From the IMG/VR virus record IMGVR_UViG_3300046808_001165, positions 1-27,685 of that record: DNA of 27,685 nucleotides; one strand, 5' to 3'. The notes beneath the pieces are model-generated. The model was not told the DNA's origin. It saw nothing but the letters and a program-made list of their open reading frames with translations, and ran no database searches. Below, one piece after another: positions 1-7,775 of the stretch. Numbering within the stretch: the first letter of the stretch is position 1; every line of letters begins with the position of its first letter. This stretch comes from a virus. A program made the translations under genes and the position numbers.

Positions 1-2
1 TG

Positions 3-1469
3 GCTCTTTGGATTCCTGACTTATTTATGAAGCGTGTAGAGCAAGATGGAAATTGGACTCTTTTTTCACCTGAAGCTGTTCCTGGCTTGATTGATGCATA
101 CGATACTCCAGAAAGCAAAGCGTTTACAGAGCTTTATGAGAAGTACGAAGCAGAGGGTAAAGGATTAAAGACCATCAAAGCCCGTGAATTGTGGGAAAAA
201 GTTTTAACTTCCCAAATTGAAACAGGTACCCCGTACATGCTTTACAAGGATGCTGCTAACTACAAGAGCAACCAGAAGAACCTTGGAACAATCAAATCTT
301 CTAATTTGTGTACAGAAATCCTCGAGTATACAGACAAGAATGAAATTGCTGTTTGTAATCTTGCTTCTATTGCTTTGCCTAAGTATGTTGTAATTCCTAC
401 AGGCAAGGTACGTGAAAAGGATAAGAAACTAAGAAAGTTTGATTTCCAAAGATTGTATGAAGTTACATATCAAGCAACTGTCAATTTGAATCAGGTTATT
501 GATGTTAACTTCTATCCAACAGAAGAAACAAAGGTTTCTAATTTTAAGCATCGTCCTATTGGCTTAGGTGTTCAAGGTTTGGCTGACACTTTTGCTATGA
601 TGGGTGTTGCCTTTGAATCTGATGAAGCACGTAAATTAAACAAAGACATTTTTGAAACAATTTACTTTGCTGCTCTCACCGCATCTAAGGATTTGGCTAA
701 GAAGTATGGCTCTTATGCGTCTTTTGAAGGGTCTCCAGCATCTCAAGGTTCATTACAATATGACCTCTGGGGAATTTCTGAAAATGATCTTTCCGGTTTG
801 TGGGATTTTTCCGCTCTCAAAGAAGAAATCAAAGAATCTGGTTTGAGAAACTCATTACTTGTTGCACCAATGCCTACAGCTTCTACTGCTCAAATCCTTG
901 GTAATAATGAGTGTTTTGAACCATTCACTTCAAACCTTTACAAGAGAAACACATTGTCCGGTGAATATGCAATTGTAAATAAGCATCTTGTTGAAGATCT
1001 TGTTAACAATGGATTGTGGACTGACAATATCAGAATGAAATTGTTCCTAAACAATGGATCTGTTCAAGAAATTGAAGAAATCCCAGCTGAGATTCGTGAT
1101 GTTTACAAGACTGTTTGGGAGATGAAGGGTAAATCTATTCTTGAAATGGCTCGTGATCGTAATTATTTTATTGATCAATCTCAGTCATTGAATATGTTTA
1201 TGGCAGAACCGACAATGTCTAAACTTTCTTCTGCTCACTTCTATGGATGGAAGCTTGGTCTTAAGACAGGCATGTATTACCTAAGAACAAAGCCAAAAGC
1301 TTCTGCAATTAAGGGACTTGGAATTGATACTTCTGGAATGCAGTCACTTGATAAGAATCCAGTTGTTGAAACTCCAAAACCAGAGATAAACTCAGACTTT
1401 AACCCCGACGAGTTTAATTCTGCAGTTTGCTCGCTGGATAATCCAGATTGTGAGGCTTGCGGAAGCTAA
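3..1469 (+). CDS. nrdA: Ribonucleoside-diphosphate reductase, large (alpha) subunit, 3' part
   Basis: Reduces ribonucleotides to deoxyribonucleotides for phage DNA synthesis. The gene enters from the left edge: the frame is already open at base 3 and reads [13 protein letters not shown], a conserved internal RNR stretch, so the ATG at 27 is not the start. The class I active-site triad N-x-C-x-E lies at 303-317 (NLCTE). The second redox cysteine is in AVCNLAS (Cys codon at 354). Further conserved blocks are [27 protein letters not shown] and the radical-transfer tyrosine pair in GMYYLRT. The C-terminus carries the mobile re-reducing cysteine pair (CEAC, next to the stop). The first redox cysteine would lie upstream of the window. 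No small subunit is seen here. Codon use (CGT for Arg is common) differs somewhat from the AGA-rich head genes. Family identity is certain; the Ia/Ib subclass cannot be settled from this part. Confidence 0.97.
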   Translation, partial: ALWIPDLFMKRVEQDGNWTLFSPEAVPGLIDAYDTPESKAFTELYEKYEAEGKGLKTIKARELWEKVLTSQIETGTPYMLYKDAANYKSNQKNLGTIKSSNLCTEILEYTDKNEIAVCNLASIALPKYVVIPTGKVREKDKKLRKFDFQRLYEVTYQATVNLNQVIDVNFYPTEETKVSNFKHRPIGLGVQGLADTFAMMGVAFESDEARKLNKDIFETIYFAALTASKDLAKKYGSYASFEGSPASQGSLQYDLWGISENDLSGLWDFSALKEEIKESGLRNSLLVAPMPTASTAQILGNNECFEPFTSNLYKRNTLSGEYAIVNKHLVEDLVNNGLWTDNIRMKLFLNNGSVQEIEEIPAEIRDVYKTVWEMKGKSILEMARDRNYFIDQSQSLNMFMAEPTMSKLSSAHFYGWKLGLKTGMYYLRTKPKASAIKGLGIDTSGMQSLDKNPVVETPKPEINSDFNPDEFNSAVCSLDNPDCEACGS

Positions 1470-1498
1470 AAAAAGGGAGGAGAAATCCTCCCTTTTTT
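1469..1498 (+). terminator. Intrinsic terminator after nrdA
   Basis: Perfect 7-bp stem GGGAGGA (1475-1481) / TCCTCCC (1486-1492) closed by a GAAA tetraloop. It is flanked by an A-tract (1469-1474) and a T-tract (1493-1498) that can extend the stem. It starts at the nrdA stop codon, so it ends that transcript. Confidence 0.9.
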
Positions 1499-1499
1499 C

Positions 1500-1528
1500 T
1501 TTACAATTTAGATATATCGTGGCATAAT
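1500..1528 (+). promoter_or_regulatory. Putative sigma-70 type promoter for the dut unit
   Basis: TTTACA (1500-1505), a 17-base spacer, then CATAAT (1523-1528): five of six matches to each housekeeping box at ideal spacing, directly behind a terminator. The expected transcription start near 1535 falls inside the SD sequence (GGAG, 1534-1537) of the next gene. The leader would be only about 9 bases, which lowers confidence. Confidence 0.4.
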
Positions 1529-1543
1529 ACATTGGAGAAAAAC

Positions 1544-1870
1544 ATGGCTGAAAAAAAGAAAAACATGCAAGAAAGATTGGTCAAAATTATTGACGCACTT
1601 GTAAAAGAGGATGAAGGCACCGAAGAACTTCCAGTGGTTGAAAAAACATTATGGCTAGTACTTCAAGATGTTGAAACTGAAGCTATTTTTCAGTCTCCTT
1701 TAAGTTTAGAAGACATAAAAGAAATAACTGGTATGTCAAGAACTTTGCAAGGAAGAGAATTATATAATTTTGCAACTAATTTGAGAAATCGTGTTGAACC
1801 TATTAAATTAATTGTTGACTTGAATCAATCAGAAGTATCTCCAGAACAAATTATGAAGGAATCTATTTAA
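1544..1870 (+). CDS. Unknown small phage protein (108 aa)
   Basis: I do not recognise this family. The start is ATG 1544 because GGAG (1534-1537) sits at ideal spacing before it; the frame is open further upstream, but that part runs through the terminator. The product is 108 aa, Lys-rich at the N-terminus and predicted mostly helical. The segment SLEDIKEITGMSRTLQGREL (about residues 53-72) could form a helix-turn-helix-like pair of helices, but this is weak. No cysteine pairs, signal peptide or membrane segment are visible. It is the first gene of a three-gene unit: its TAA is followed without a gap by the dut ATG at 1871, so it is probably translationally coupled to dUTPase. A link to nucleotide metabolism is inferred from position only. 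Confidence 0.85.
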   Translation: MAEKKKNMQERLVKIIDALVKEDEGTEELPVVEKTLWLVLQDVETEAIFQSPLSLEDIKEITGMSRTLQGRELYNFATNLRNRVEPIKLIVDLNQSEVSPEQIMKESI

Positions 1871-2347
1871 ATGGATATCGTTGCTAAGGTAGAAATTAAA
1901 GCATTTCGTGAAAGTGCTATTATTCCAAAGAAGGCTACAGAAGGCGCAGCTGGTTACGACTTGTGTGCATGCATTCCTGATTACACAAGCGGTATGATGA
2001 TTCACCCACATAACAGCCTGATTGTCCCAACAGGATTAAATGTCAATATTCCTGAAGGTTACGAAATCCAAATTCGTCCTCGTTCTGGGTTGGCTGCAAA
2101 GCATGGAGTGACCGTTCTCAATACACCTGGAACTATTGATTGTGATTATTCTGGTGATGGAGAAGATTTTGAGCTGAAGGTTATCCTTTTCAATCATAAC
2201 AAGGTCCCATTTATCATCAACAATGGCGATCGAATTGCTCAAATGGTTGTTGCGAAATTAGCAGCGCATGAGCTTGTTGAGGTTGAAGAGTTTGGTAAGT
2301 CAGCAAACAAGTCTCGTAAGGGTGGACTTGGAAGCACAGGTAAGTAA
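1871..2347 (+). CDS. dut: Deoxyuridine triphosphatase (dUTPase)
   Basis: Hydrolyses dUTP to dUMP and pyrophosphate, keeping uracil out of phage DNA and supplying dUMP for thymidylate synthesis. All five motifs of the trimeric dUTPase family are present in order: I AAGYDLCA, II RPRSGLAAK, III GTIDCDYSGD (with the catalytic Asp), IV GDRIAQMVV, and the flexible C-terminal arm V RKGGLGSTGK, which closes over the active site. The 158 aa length is usual for the family. The gene abuts the upstream ORF (TAA then ATG). Its last stop base overlaps the next ATG (TAATG at 2345-2349), so the three genes are likely coupled. It appears intact and active. Confidence 0.97.
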   Translation: MDIVAKVEIKAFRESAIIPKKATEGAAGYDLCACIPDYTSGMMIHPHNSLIVPTGLNVNIPEGYEIQIRPRSGLAAKHGVTVLNTPGTIDCDYSGDGEDFELKVILFNHNKVPFIINNGDRIAQMVVAKLAAHELVEVEEFGKSANKSRKGGLGSTGK

Positions 2348-2679
2348 TGAACCCAGAGTTTAAGAAGTTCGTGAATCTTATTGGTCACGAAATTACAATC
2401 TCAGGTCATGGAACTTTACCCAAATCTGATAATCCATGCTTTGTAAAAACTAAGCAAAGGATTGTTGGAAAAGTGGTAGGGATTCCAATTGCTGAAACTC
2501 ATTTTGAATCAATTGAGAACCTTCCAGATCCAGAGGAAGGGGTGTACTACATTGTTAACAGAGTTACAATGGATTTCATTCCTTTTAATCGAGAAGATGT
2601 CTTCTGTGTTGATACAGGACCTTCTGCAATTAGGGATGATAACGGTCAGGTAATTGCAGTAACTCAACTGACCTTTTAA
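2347..2679 (+). CDS. Small conserved protein, NLTPH-type family
   Basis: 110 aa, starting by one-base overlap with the dut stop. From memory it matches a family of short, uncharacterised bacterial and phage proteins with three blocks: an N-terminal FVNLTPHxI-like block (here KFVNLIGHEITI), a central ENLPDPEEGVYYIVNR block, and a C-terminal GPSAIRDDNGQVIAV block. All three are present in order and the length is right for the family. No enzymatic motif is recognisable. The protein follows dUTPase and ends just before a strong terminator, so a nucleotide or housekeeping role is possible, but this is inference from location only. The family assignment rests on pattern memory, not a search. Confidence 0.88.
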   Translation: MNPEFKKFVNLIGHEITISGHGTLPKSDNPCFVKTKQRIVGKVVGIPIAETHFESIENLPDPEEGVYYIVNRVTMDFIPFNREDVFCVDTGPSAIRDDNGQVIAVTQLTF

Positions 2680-2681
2680 TT

Positions 2682-2710
2682 AAAAACCCATCGATTTCGA
2701 TGGGTTTTTT
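2682..2710. terminator. Bidirectional intrinsic terminator between convergent genes
   Basis: CCCATCG (2687-2693), loop ATTT, CGATGGG (2698-2704), with an A-tract at 2682-2686 and a T-tract at 2705-2710, so it can work on both strands. It separates the plus-strand dut unit from the minus-strand exonuclease, whose stop is at 2711. Confidence 0.93.
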
Positions 2711-3301
2711 CTATACCAGTCTGACGTTTTCAATAAAGTCTTCTAATTTACTTTGACGCCTAAGTAATCCAAAGAACAAAGCAAGTGTATTAGAAGCATC
2801 AACGTCTGCTCTATGTGGTGCACCAACAAAGTTCATCTTAAACTTACCCATTGCAGATTTAAGACTAGAAGTGGTGTTTTTGTTCTGGGCAATCATCAAG
2901 AATGTATTGAGAGTTTTGACATCAATTTCTCTTCTGCCAAACTTCTTAAAATCTATATGCCTGTCTTTGAACTCTTTCTTAAGTTCATCACAATCCCCAC
3001 CGCCCCATGTAACTGGGTTTACAAAGCAATCATATTGATCCATTAGGTCAGTAATTTCTAATGCAACTTGATTGTGAGAAACTGATTGACTTAGAACATC
3101 ATCATCGGTAATTCCAGTAAGAGCTGTTATGTAAGGGTAAATTGGTTCATGGGGATTTATGTACCATTTACACGTAAAATAATCAGATTGCTTTTGATTA
3201 ATATTTCCAATAGCAATACCTACTTGAATAATTTTTCTCTCTGGAAGATTATTCTCTTCATTGTTATTTAGCTCTAAGTCTATTGCTAAAAAGTTTTTCA
3301 T
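2711..3301 (-). CDS. DnaQ-like 3'-5' exonuclease (DEDDh)
   Basis: 196 aa. Predicted 3'-5' exonuclease of the DnaQ/RNase T superfamily, using two metal ions. Motif Exo I is AIDLELNN (D8, E10). The ALTGIT block (residues 60-65) is the typical substrate-binding region. Exo II lies in WGGGDCDE (D103 or D105). Exo III is HRADVDA (H163 and D168, H-x4-D, the DEDDh signature). All catalytic residues are present. It could be a proofreading subunit for a polymerase lacking its own exonuclease, or a nucleic-acid scavenging/oligoribonuclease-type enzyme; sequence alone does not decide. It is the only minus-strand gene in the window and is monocistronic, lying between a bidirectional terminator and a divergent intergenic region. 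No SD is visible before its ATG. Confidence 0.92.
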   Translation of the reverse strand: MKNFLAIDLELNNNEENNLPERKIIQVGIAIGNINQKQSDYFTCKWYINPHEPIYPYITALTGITDDDVLSQSVSHNQVALEITDLMDQYDCFVNPVTWGGGDCDELKKEFKDRHIDFKKFGRREIDVKTLNTFLMIAQNKNTTSSLKSAMGKFKMNFVGAPHRADVDASNTLALFFGLLRRQSKLEDFIENVRLV

Positions 3302-3330
3302 GAAGCTATTATACTTTACTGATAGGTCAA
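3302..3330. promoter_or_regulatory. Divergent promoter region (putative)
   Basis: This short gap separates the minus-strand exonuclease from the plus-strand replication operon, so promoters for both are expected near here. The minus strand has an exact TATAAT (3313 to 3308) only six bases before the exonuclease ATG, which would start transcription at or next to the A of the ATG (leaderless). The plus strand has TATTAT (3307-3312) with a weak TTGCTA (3283-3288) 18 bases upstream. Neither has a good -35 box on the minus side, so this is tentative. Confidence 0.3.
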
Positions 3331-3335
3331 ATGCT

Positions 3336-3827
3336 ATGAAGAATGTTGTGTTTTTAGAAGCCCCTGAGATTAAATCTTTAGCTGAAAAGCTTAAAGAGAG
3401 ATACTACGTTTATATTGGATACGTAGATTTAGAGCAGATATACTTTGCTGAAATGGTTGGTCCTACTCCAAAAAAAGCAAAGCCAATTGTTGTTAATGGT
3501 CTTGCGCAAAAATGGGTAAGAGATTTGCTTCTTGGTGACGTTCAAGATAAGAAAATATATTGCTTGGGAGTTTATGAAGAAAAATGGGCGGAACTAACAA
3601 AGCCTCATAAAGAATGGGCATTGTTTTCTGCTTTATATTCTATTAGCCCACAAAACGATGGAACTATTAGACAATTTGAAGTACAGGATTATGCATTTAT
3701 TTTGGAATACTTTATCCGAAATAATTATGGCGCTAACTACATGAATCATAGTATACTGCCTTCATTGTTGGATAGTAAAGACCCACTACCAATACCATTA
3801 CCAGCAGATCCAGAGGACAATGAATGA
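3336..3827 (+). CDS. Unknown protein (163 aa) at head of replication operon
   Basis: Not recognised. ATG 3336 is preferred over the earlier in-frame start at 3261: the latter lies inside the exonuclease coding region, while 3336 has AGGT about nine bases before it. The product is a soluble, mixed alpha/beta-looking protein with many aromatic residues and an unusual proline/acidic C-terminal tail (LPIPLPADPEDNE). No Walker, zinc or nuclease motif is visible. Its stop overlaps the ATG of the dnaX-like gene by four bases (ATGA at 3824-3827), so it is translationally coupled to the clamp loader. A role as a clamp-loader partner or replication accessory is possible from position only. Confidence 0.85.
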   Translation: MKNVVFLEAPEIKSLAEKLKERYYVYIGYVDLEQIYFAEMVGPTPKKAKPIVVNGLAQKWVRDLLLGDVQDKKIYCLGVYEEKWAELTKPHKEWALFSALYSISPQNDGTIRQFEVQDYAFILEYFIRNNYGANYMNHSILPSLLDSKDPLPIPLPADPEDNE

Positions 3828-4891
3828 GTTTCTATAACAAATATCGCCCTAAGCAATTTTCTGATTTTTCTGGTGACTTTACAGTTCAGGTTTTAAAAGC
3901 ACAAATTGAGAAAAATCAAGTTCAGCATGCTTATTTATTTTCAGGCCCTCCAGGTACAGGTAAAACATCTTTAGCTCGCTTGATGGCTATGTCTCTTCTT
4001 TGCGAAAATAGAGAAGATGGAAATGCAGAACCAGATATCAATAGTAATTCATCTAAAATGATTCTAGTTGATAAGCATAGAGATTTAATTGAAATAAACT
4101 GTGCTGTCAATAACGGTGTTGATAATGTAAGAGAAAACATTGCTGAGAAGATGAGATTAATGCCTGCTTATGGTAAATATCGCATCTTTATTTTAGATGA
4201 ATGTCATATGCTCACTACACAAGCACAGAACTCTCTTCTTAAAATTGTCGAAGAGCCACCAGCCCATATTATCTTCTTTTTTTGCACTACAGATCCTAAT
4301 AAAGTGCTTCCTGCAATCAAAACAAGATGTCAACACTTTCAATTAAAGAAGCTAAGTGTCAATAACTGTAAACATATATTAGAAAAAATTGTAAAAGTAG
4401 AATTGATTGATTCTGAAAGTAAAGCTCTAGACTTAATTGTCAAAGAGTCAAATGGAAGTGTTCGAACTGCTTTGAGTATTCTTGAACAAATAAGCACAAT
4501 TGGTGTAAATGAAGAGAATGTTAGAAGTATTTTGGGTAGAAGTCCAAGGCAACTTTCTGTTGAATTAATAAAAAATATATATAGTAAGAATAGAGGTAAA
4601 TCATACTCGATCTTAGAGTCATGTCATTTGGAGGGCAGAGATCTTTCTGCAATATTAGATGAAATGGCTAGGTTATTGATGGAAAGCATTTCTTATCGGT
4701 TATTAAAAATAAAGGAAACTGATAGGGCAGAAGACATAGAGTTTTTAATGCAAGAAAAGCCATCAATAATTTTAGAGACAGTAGAACAGCTATTACTAAT
4801 TGTTAAAAATATACGGCAAAACGTTTCTGAAGATTTAATTGTTCAAACAGGAATCTTAAGAATTATTGATCTGGTTGCTTCTAAAGAGTAA
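3824..4891 (+). CDS. dnaX: DNA polymerase III gamma/tau-like clamp loader ATPase
   Basis: 355 aa AAA+ ATPase that would load the sliding clamp encoded downstream. It opens with the DnaX signature YNKYRPKQFSDFSG. Walker A is GPPGTGKTS (residues 41-49) and Walker B is IFILDECHML (D125, E126). Sensor 1 is FCTTDPNKV, and the arginine-finger SRC motif appears as TRC (167-169). Sensor 2 lies in GSVRTALSILEQ. The four zinc-binding cysteines of bacterial DnaX, normally between Walker A and B, are missing; an NSNSSK-type loop takes their place. The length matches the gamma form: the tau extension that binds polymerase and helicase is absent. It could therefore act for both the gamma and delta-prime positions. 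It starts by ATGA overlap with the upstream gene. Confidence 0.95.
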   Translation: MSFYNKYRPKQFSDFSGDFTVQVLKAQIEKNQVQHAYLFSGPPGTGKTSLARLMAMSLLCENREDGNAEPDINSNSSKMILVDKHRDLIEINCAVNNGVDNVRENIAEKMRLMPAYGKYRIFILDECHMLTTQAQNSLLKIVEEPPAHIIFFFCTTDPNKVLPAIKTRCQHFQLKKLSVNNCKHILEKIVKVELIDSESKALDLIVKESNGSVRTALSILEQISTIGVNEENVRSILGRSPRQLSVELIKNIYSKNRGKSYSILESCHLEGRDLSAILDEMARLLMESISYRLLKIKETDRAEDIEFLMQEKPSIILETVEQLLLIVKNIRQNVSEDLIVQTGILRIIDLVASKE

Positions 4892-4930
4892 CAAAGTAGT
4901 TTGTTGACTTGTAGCCGTAGAGTGGGGAAT

Positions 4931-5632
4931 ATGGCTCAAGAAGAAGTTAGAATTGTAAATATTGTTAGAAAAGCGAAAAAAGGTGACAAGCGATCATTTA
5001 ATTTCTTGCTCAAATTAGTAGAGCCGGATCTTAAAAAAATTGCTAGTCACTTTTTTATTTTAGGTGGAGATAGAGATGATGTATTGCAAGAGTTGAGATT
5101 AGGAGTTGTCAAAGCAGTCAATTCTTATGATCCAACCAAAGATACAACATTTAAAAACTTTTGTGTTAATTTAGTTTGTAAGAGACACCTAGCCACAGCA
5201 ATATCATCAGCCAAAAGAATGAAGAACTCCATACTAAATGACTCCATTTCTCTTGATGCGCCTATCATTCTTGGAGATGATGGTAATTTACAAACTCTTG
5301 CAGACTTTATTCCAGATAGATTGAATCCATTTGATGAGTCTCCTGAAACAAATTTGATCGAAGACATCATCATCAAAGAAGAGTATGAACAAACTTCTAG
5401 GTTGTTGAAGCAAAAATTAACACCACTAGAGGAAGACATCTTTACAGAGTATGGATTTAATTCTTCATATAAGGAAATATCAAACTCTTTAAACGTTCCT
5501 CCAAAGTGTGTTGATAATGCGCTCACTAGAATTAGAAAGAAAGCTACTGAGGTATATCATGTGTACTCTCAGCAGGAAACAATTCTTATTCAGAGTAAGA
5601 TAAAGAAAGAAGAGCCCAAGCCAGAAGAATAG
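4931..5632 (+). CDS. RNA polymerase sigma factor, SigH (Spo0H)-like
   Basis: 233 aa from ATG 4931; TTG 4901 and GTG 4922 are in-frame alternatives and the SD is poor. Directs host RNA polymerase to particular promoters. Region 2 closely follows the SigH pattern: GDRDDVLQELRLGVVKAVNS (core binding and -10 recognition), then TTFKNFCVNLVCKRHLATAI and SISLDAPI, which parallel SigH landmarks. Region 4 is LTPLEEDIFTEYGFNSSYKE followed by an HTH ending in CVDNALTRIRKK, matching the SigH IDNALQRVKRK block. It has a Lys/Glu-rich C-terminal tail with a Q-rich segment (SQQETILIQ). It sits between the clamp-loader and clamp genes. It probably serves middle or late phage promoters, but the promoters it reads are unknown. 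Confidence 0.93.
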   Translation: MAQEEVRIVNIVRKAKKGDKRSFNFLLKLVEPDLKKIASHFFILGGDRDDVLQELRLGVVKAVNSYDPTKDTTFKNFCVNLVCKRHLATAISSAKRMKNSILNDSISLDAPIILGDDGNLQTLADFIPDRLNPFDESPETNLIEDIIIKEEYEQTSRLLKQKLTPLEEDIFTEYGFNSSYKEISNSLNVPPKCVDNALTRIRKKATEVYHVYSQQETILIQSKIKKEEPKPEE

Positions 5633-5642
5633 TTGCAAATAT

Positions 5643-5660
5643 TTCTACGAAGAAGTAGAA
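5643..5660 (+). promoter_or_regulatory. Inverted repeat before the adenylosuccinate synthetase gene
   Basis: Perfect 6-bp repeat TTCTAC (5643-5648) / GTAGAA (5655-5660) with a GAAGAA loop, ending seven bases before the ATG at 5668. It has no T-tract, so it is not a terminator. It overlaps the place where an SD should be, so it may limit or shape translation initiation of the gene. Confidence 0.4.
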
Positions 5661-5667
5661 TAGATGC

Positions 5668-6663
5668 ATGGAAACTTCGATTGTTGATGTAGTAATCGGC
5701 ATGCAATATGGCGATGAAGGCAAGGGCAAAATAGCCAATCAAATGGCTGCATCTGGTGAATATGACTATGTAGTCCGCTTCAATGGTGGAGGGAATGCAG
5801 GTCATACAATTTACCTCAATGGAGAGAAAATTGTTACACATCTTGTTCCTTGTGGTATTCTGCATGGCATTCCTAGTGTCATTGGTAATGGTTGTGTTAT
5901 CAATACGCAAAAATTATTTGACGAACTTGCGTATCTTGAAGGACTTGGATTTGACACAACGCTTCTGAAGATTGCAGAAAACGCCCACATAATTACCCAA
6001 GATCATATTGACGAAGATTCCAAAGATACAAAGATTGGAACAACTCGTACTGGAAATGGCCCTTGTTATAAAGACAAAGTGGGTCGCACAGGTCTTCGTG
6101 CCAAAGATGTTCCAGAATTAGCACCATTTCTCATTGATATGTATGGTCTTATTCACTCATCACCAAAGAAATTTTTAGCTGAAGGTGCTCAAGGATATTG
6201 GCTTGACATCGATTTTGGTGATTATCCTTATGTCACTTCATCAAACACTGGAGTAGGAGCAGTATTAAATAATGGTTTCAATTATCGGCAAGTATGGAAT
6301 GTTGTCGGGGTTATCAAGTGTTATTCTACCTATGTTGGAGCTAAAGGATACCAAAAAGATGACGAACGATTTGAAAAGTTGCGCGAGATTGGTCAAGAGT
6401 ACGGAGCCACTACAGGAAGACCAAGACAAATAGATTGGCTCAATATTAACGAAGTAATTACAGCTTGTCAGATGAATGGTGTTACAAAACTAATCATCAA
6501 CAAAATGGATGTTCTTCGGCAAGTTGATAGTGCTTGGAATTATTACAAGGATAATCTGTTGACTTCTTGTGCAAATGAAGATACATTTATAAATAATATC
6601 CGTAAAGAAATTGAAAATGTTCTTCCTGGTACATGGGTTCAATTCCAAGGACAACTACATTGA
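5668..6663 (+). CDS. purA: Adenylosuccinate synthetase, short (archaeal/phage-type) form
   Basis: 331 aa. Predicted to join IMP (or a related purine nucleotide) and aspartate in a GTP-dependent step toward AMP. The N-terminal P-loop IGMQYGDEGKGK keeps the catalytic Asp (D16); GGNAGHT supplies the phosphate-stabilising His (H46). GTTRTGNGPCY and KVGRTGLRAKDV match the IMP-binding loops. EGAQG, YPYVTSSNTGVGAV, TGRPRQIDWLN and NKMDVL (guanine recognition) follow in order. At 331 aa it is about 100 residues shorter than usual bacterial PurA and matches archaeal PurA and phage PurZ-group enzymes. PurZ proteins that make 2-aminoadenine nucleotides have the catalytic Asp replaced; here it is retained, so ordinary adenylosuccinate synthesis (or a PurZ0-like intermediate activity) is more likely. 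It lies in an operon of replication genes. Confidence 0.95.
   Translation: METSIVDVVIGMQYGDEGKGKIANQMAASGEYDYVVRFNGGGNAGHTIYLNGEKIVTHLVPCGILHGIPSVIGNGCVINTQKLFDELAYLEGLGFDTTLLKIAENAHIITQDHIDEDSKDTKIGTTRTGNGPCYKDKVGRTGLRAKDVPELAPFLIDMYGLIHSSPKKFLAEGAQGYWLDIDFGDYPYVTSSNTGVGAVLNNGFNYRQVWNVVGVIKCYSTYVGAKGYQKDDERFEKLREIGQEYGATTGRPRQIDWLNINEVITACQMNGVTKLIINKMDVLRQVDSAWNYYKDNLLTSCANEDTFINNIRKEIENVLPGTWVQFQGQLH
6647..6662 (+). promoter_or_regulatory. Ribosome binding site that fixes a TTG start for the clamp gene
   Basis: AAGGA (6647-6651) is followed after eight bases by TTG (6660-6662), which overlaps the upstream stop as TTGA. The upstream in-frame ATG (6633) has no SD and would add nine residues not expected in a clamp, since clamps start directly with a beta strand. 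Confidence 0.75.
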
Positions 6664-7775
6664 AAATCACATTAGACACGGTGCTTGCTAACAAAATATT
6701 TAAAAAAGCAAAGCTTACATGCAATGTTGCATTAAAAGGCACAGCAGATTCAGAGTTTAACTTTTTTTCTCAAGATGGCAAATTGTTTCTTCAAACAATT
6801 AACGATTATTGTCAGCAAATAATTGACACTAACATTGTTGTTGAAGACGATTTTGAATCATTTTCATGTGAAGCCAACCTAACCTCTGACTTTACAAATA
6901 TCTACACAGCAGACAAACTAAATATTGTTTATTCTGCTGATAACTTTGTTGTGCATTTAGGTGACAAACAAACTAAATGTGTAGTTCTTGCAAATGATGG
7001 TTCTGATTTTGTACCATTCAATTTCATACCAAAGCCTATAACATTTGAAGTTCCTGGTAATTCTCTTTGGCATGCTTTAAATTACACTGCGTTTTCAACT
7101 TCAAAAGAAAGTATGATTAATGCAGTTTATCTTAACTTTGATTCTGCTTATCTAACCGCATATTCTTTTGATGATAGAAGAATGTCAAGATTTAGAGTTA
7201 AAATTGGAGATAATTGCCCTGAATTTGAATCTTTTTTTGTGCCTAAAGAAACTGCAGAAATCTTGATTAATTTACTTCAGGATTCTACAGTTACATTTCA
7301 AGTTGGTCATAGGCATTTAAAGCTTTCATGGGAAGACACAACCCTTATCTTGTCTTTAGTTCAAATTGATAAGAAAAGCTACCCTGATTTAAATAAGTTT
7401 TTTAGGAAAGATGATACTGCAACTTTTTCAGTAAATAAGTCTGAAATGATGAAGGCTCTAAAACTTGCTGGTCTTGTTGCAAAAAACTCTTTCATCAATA
7501 TAGAATTAAAAGACTCTAAGCTTATTTTCACTGGGTCTGATAAAGAACGTGGATCTACTCAAAACAAAATTGACTGTACATCATCTGAAAACAATGGTGA
7601 AGTTCAAGTTTTACATAAAGATTTGATGGACTGTATTAGCAAGGTTGAAGATGACGAACTTACATTCAAGATAAAGCAAATTGATGATGACAAGTTGTCA
7701 TTGTGTTTAATGTGTGGTAACTTTAATCACTTATTAATGCCGATAGTTTCTAAAGAAGAGAATGAAGAAGACTAA
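6660..7775 (+). CDS. dnaN: DNA polymerase III beta sliding clamp-like protein
   Basis: 371 aa from TTG 6660 (start choice explained in the RBS entry); E. coli DnaN is 366 aa. It would form a ring around DNA that tethers the polymerase. Sequence similarity is low but the pattern fits: a start on a beta-strand (LKITLDTVLANKIFKKAKLT), three roughly equal domains rich in beta strands, the FVPKETAEILINLLQD middle-domain helix, and a C-terminus LLMPIVSKEENEED recalling the YVVMPM(R/K)L end of DnaN, with an added acidic tail. The partners found alongside, a DnaX-like loader and a HolA-like delta, strongly support the call. It overlaps the next gene by 14 bases. Confidence 0.85.
   Translation: MKITLDTVLANKIFKKAKLTCNVALKGTADSEFNFFSQDGKLFLQTINDYCQQIIDTNIVVEDDFESFSCEANLTSDFTNIYTADKLNIVYSADNFVVHLGDKQTKCVVLANDGSDFVPFNFIPKPITFEVPGNSLWHALNYTAFSTSKESMINAVYLNFDSAYLTAYSFDDRRMSRFRVKIGDNCPEFESFFVPKETAEILINLLQDSTVTFQVGHRHLKLSWEDTTLILSLVQIDKKSYPDLNKFFRKDDTATFSVNKSEMMKALKLAGLVAKNSFINIELKDSKLIFTGSDKERGSTQNKIDCTSSENNGEVQVLHKDLMDCISKVEDDELTFKIKQIDDDKLSLCLMCGNFNHLLMPIVSKEENEED

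Noticed and set aside
4904-4932. TTGACT as a -35 box before the SigH-like gene
   Set aside because: No acceptable -10 box at 16-18 bases and the position is within a tightly packed operon.
5668-6663. PurZ and a 2-aminoadenine (Z) genome
   Set aside because: The catalytic Asp replaced in PurZ is retained (QYGDEGKGK), and no DatZ, MazZ or DpoZ-type partner gene is seen in the window.
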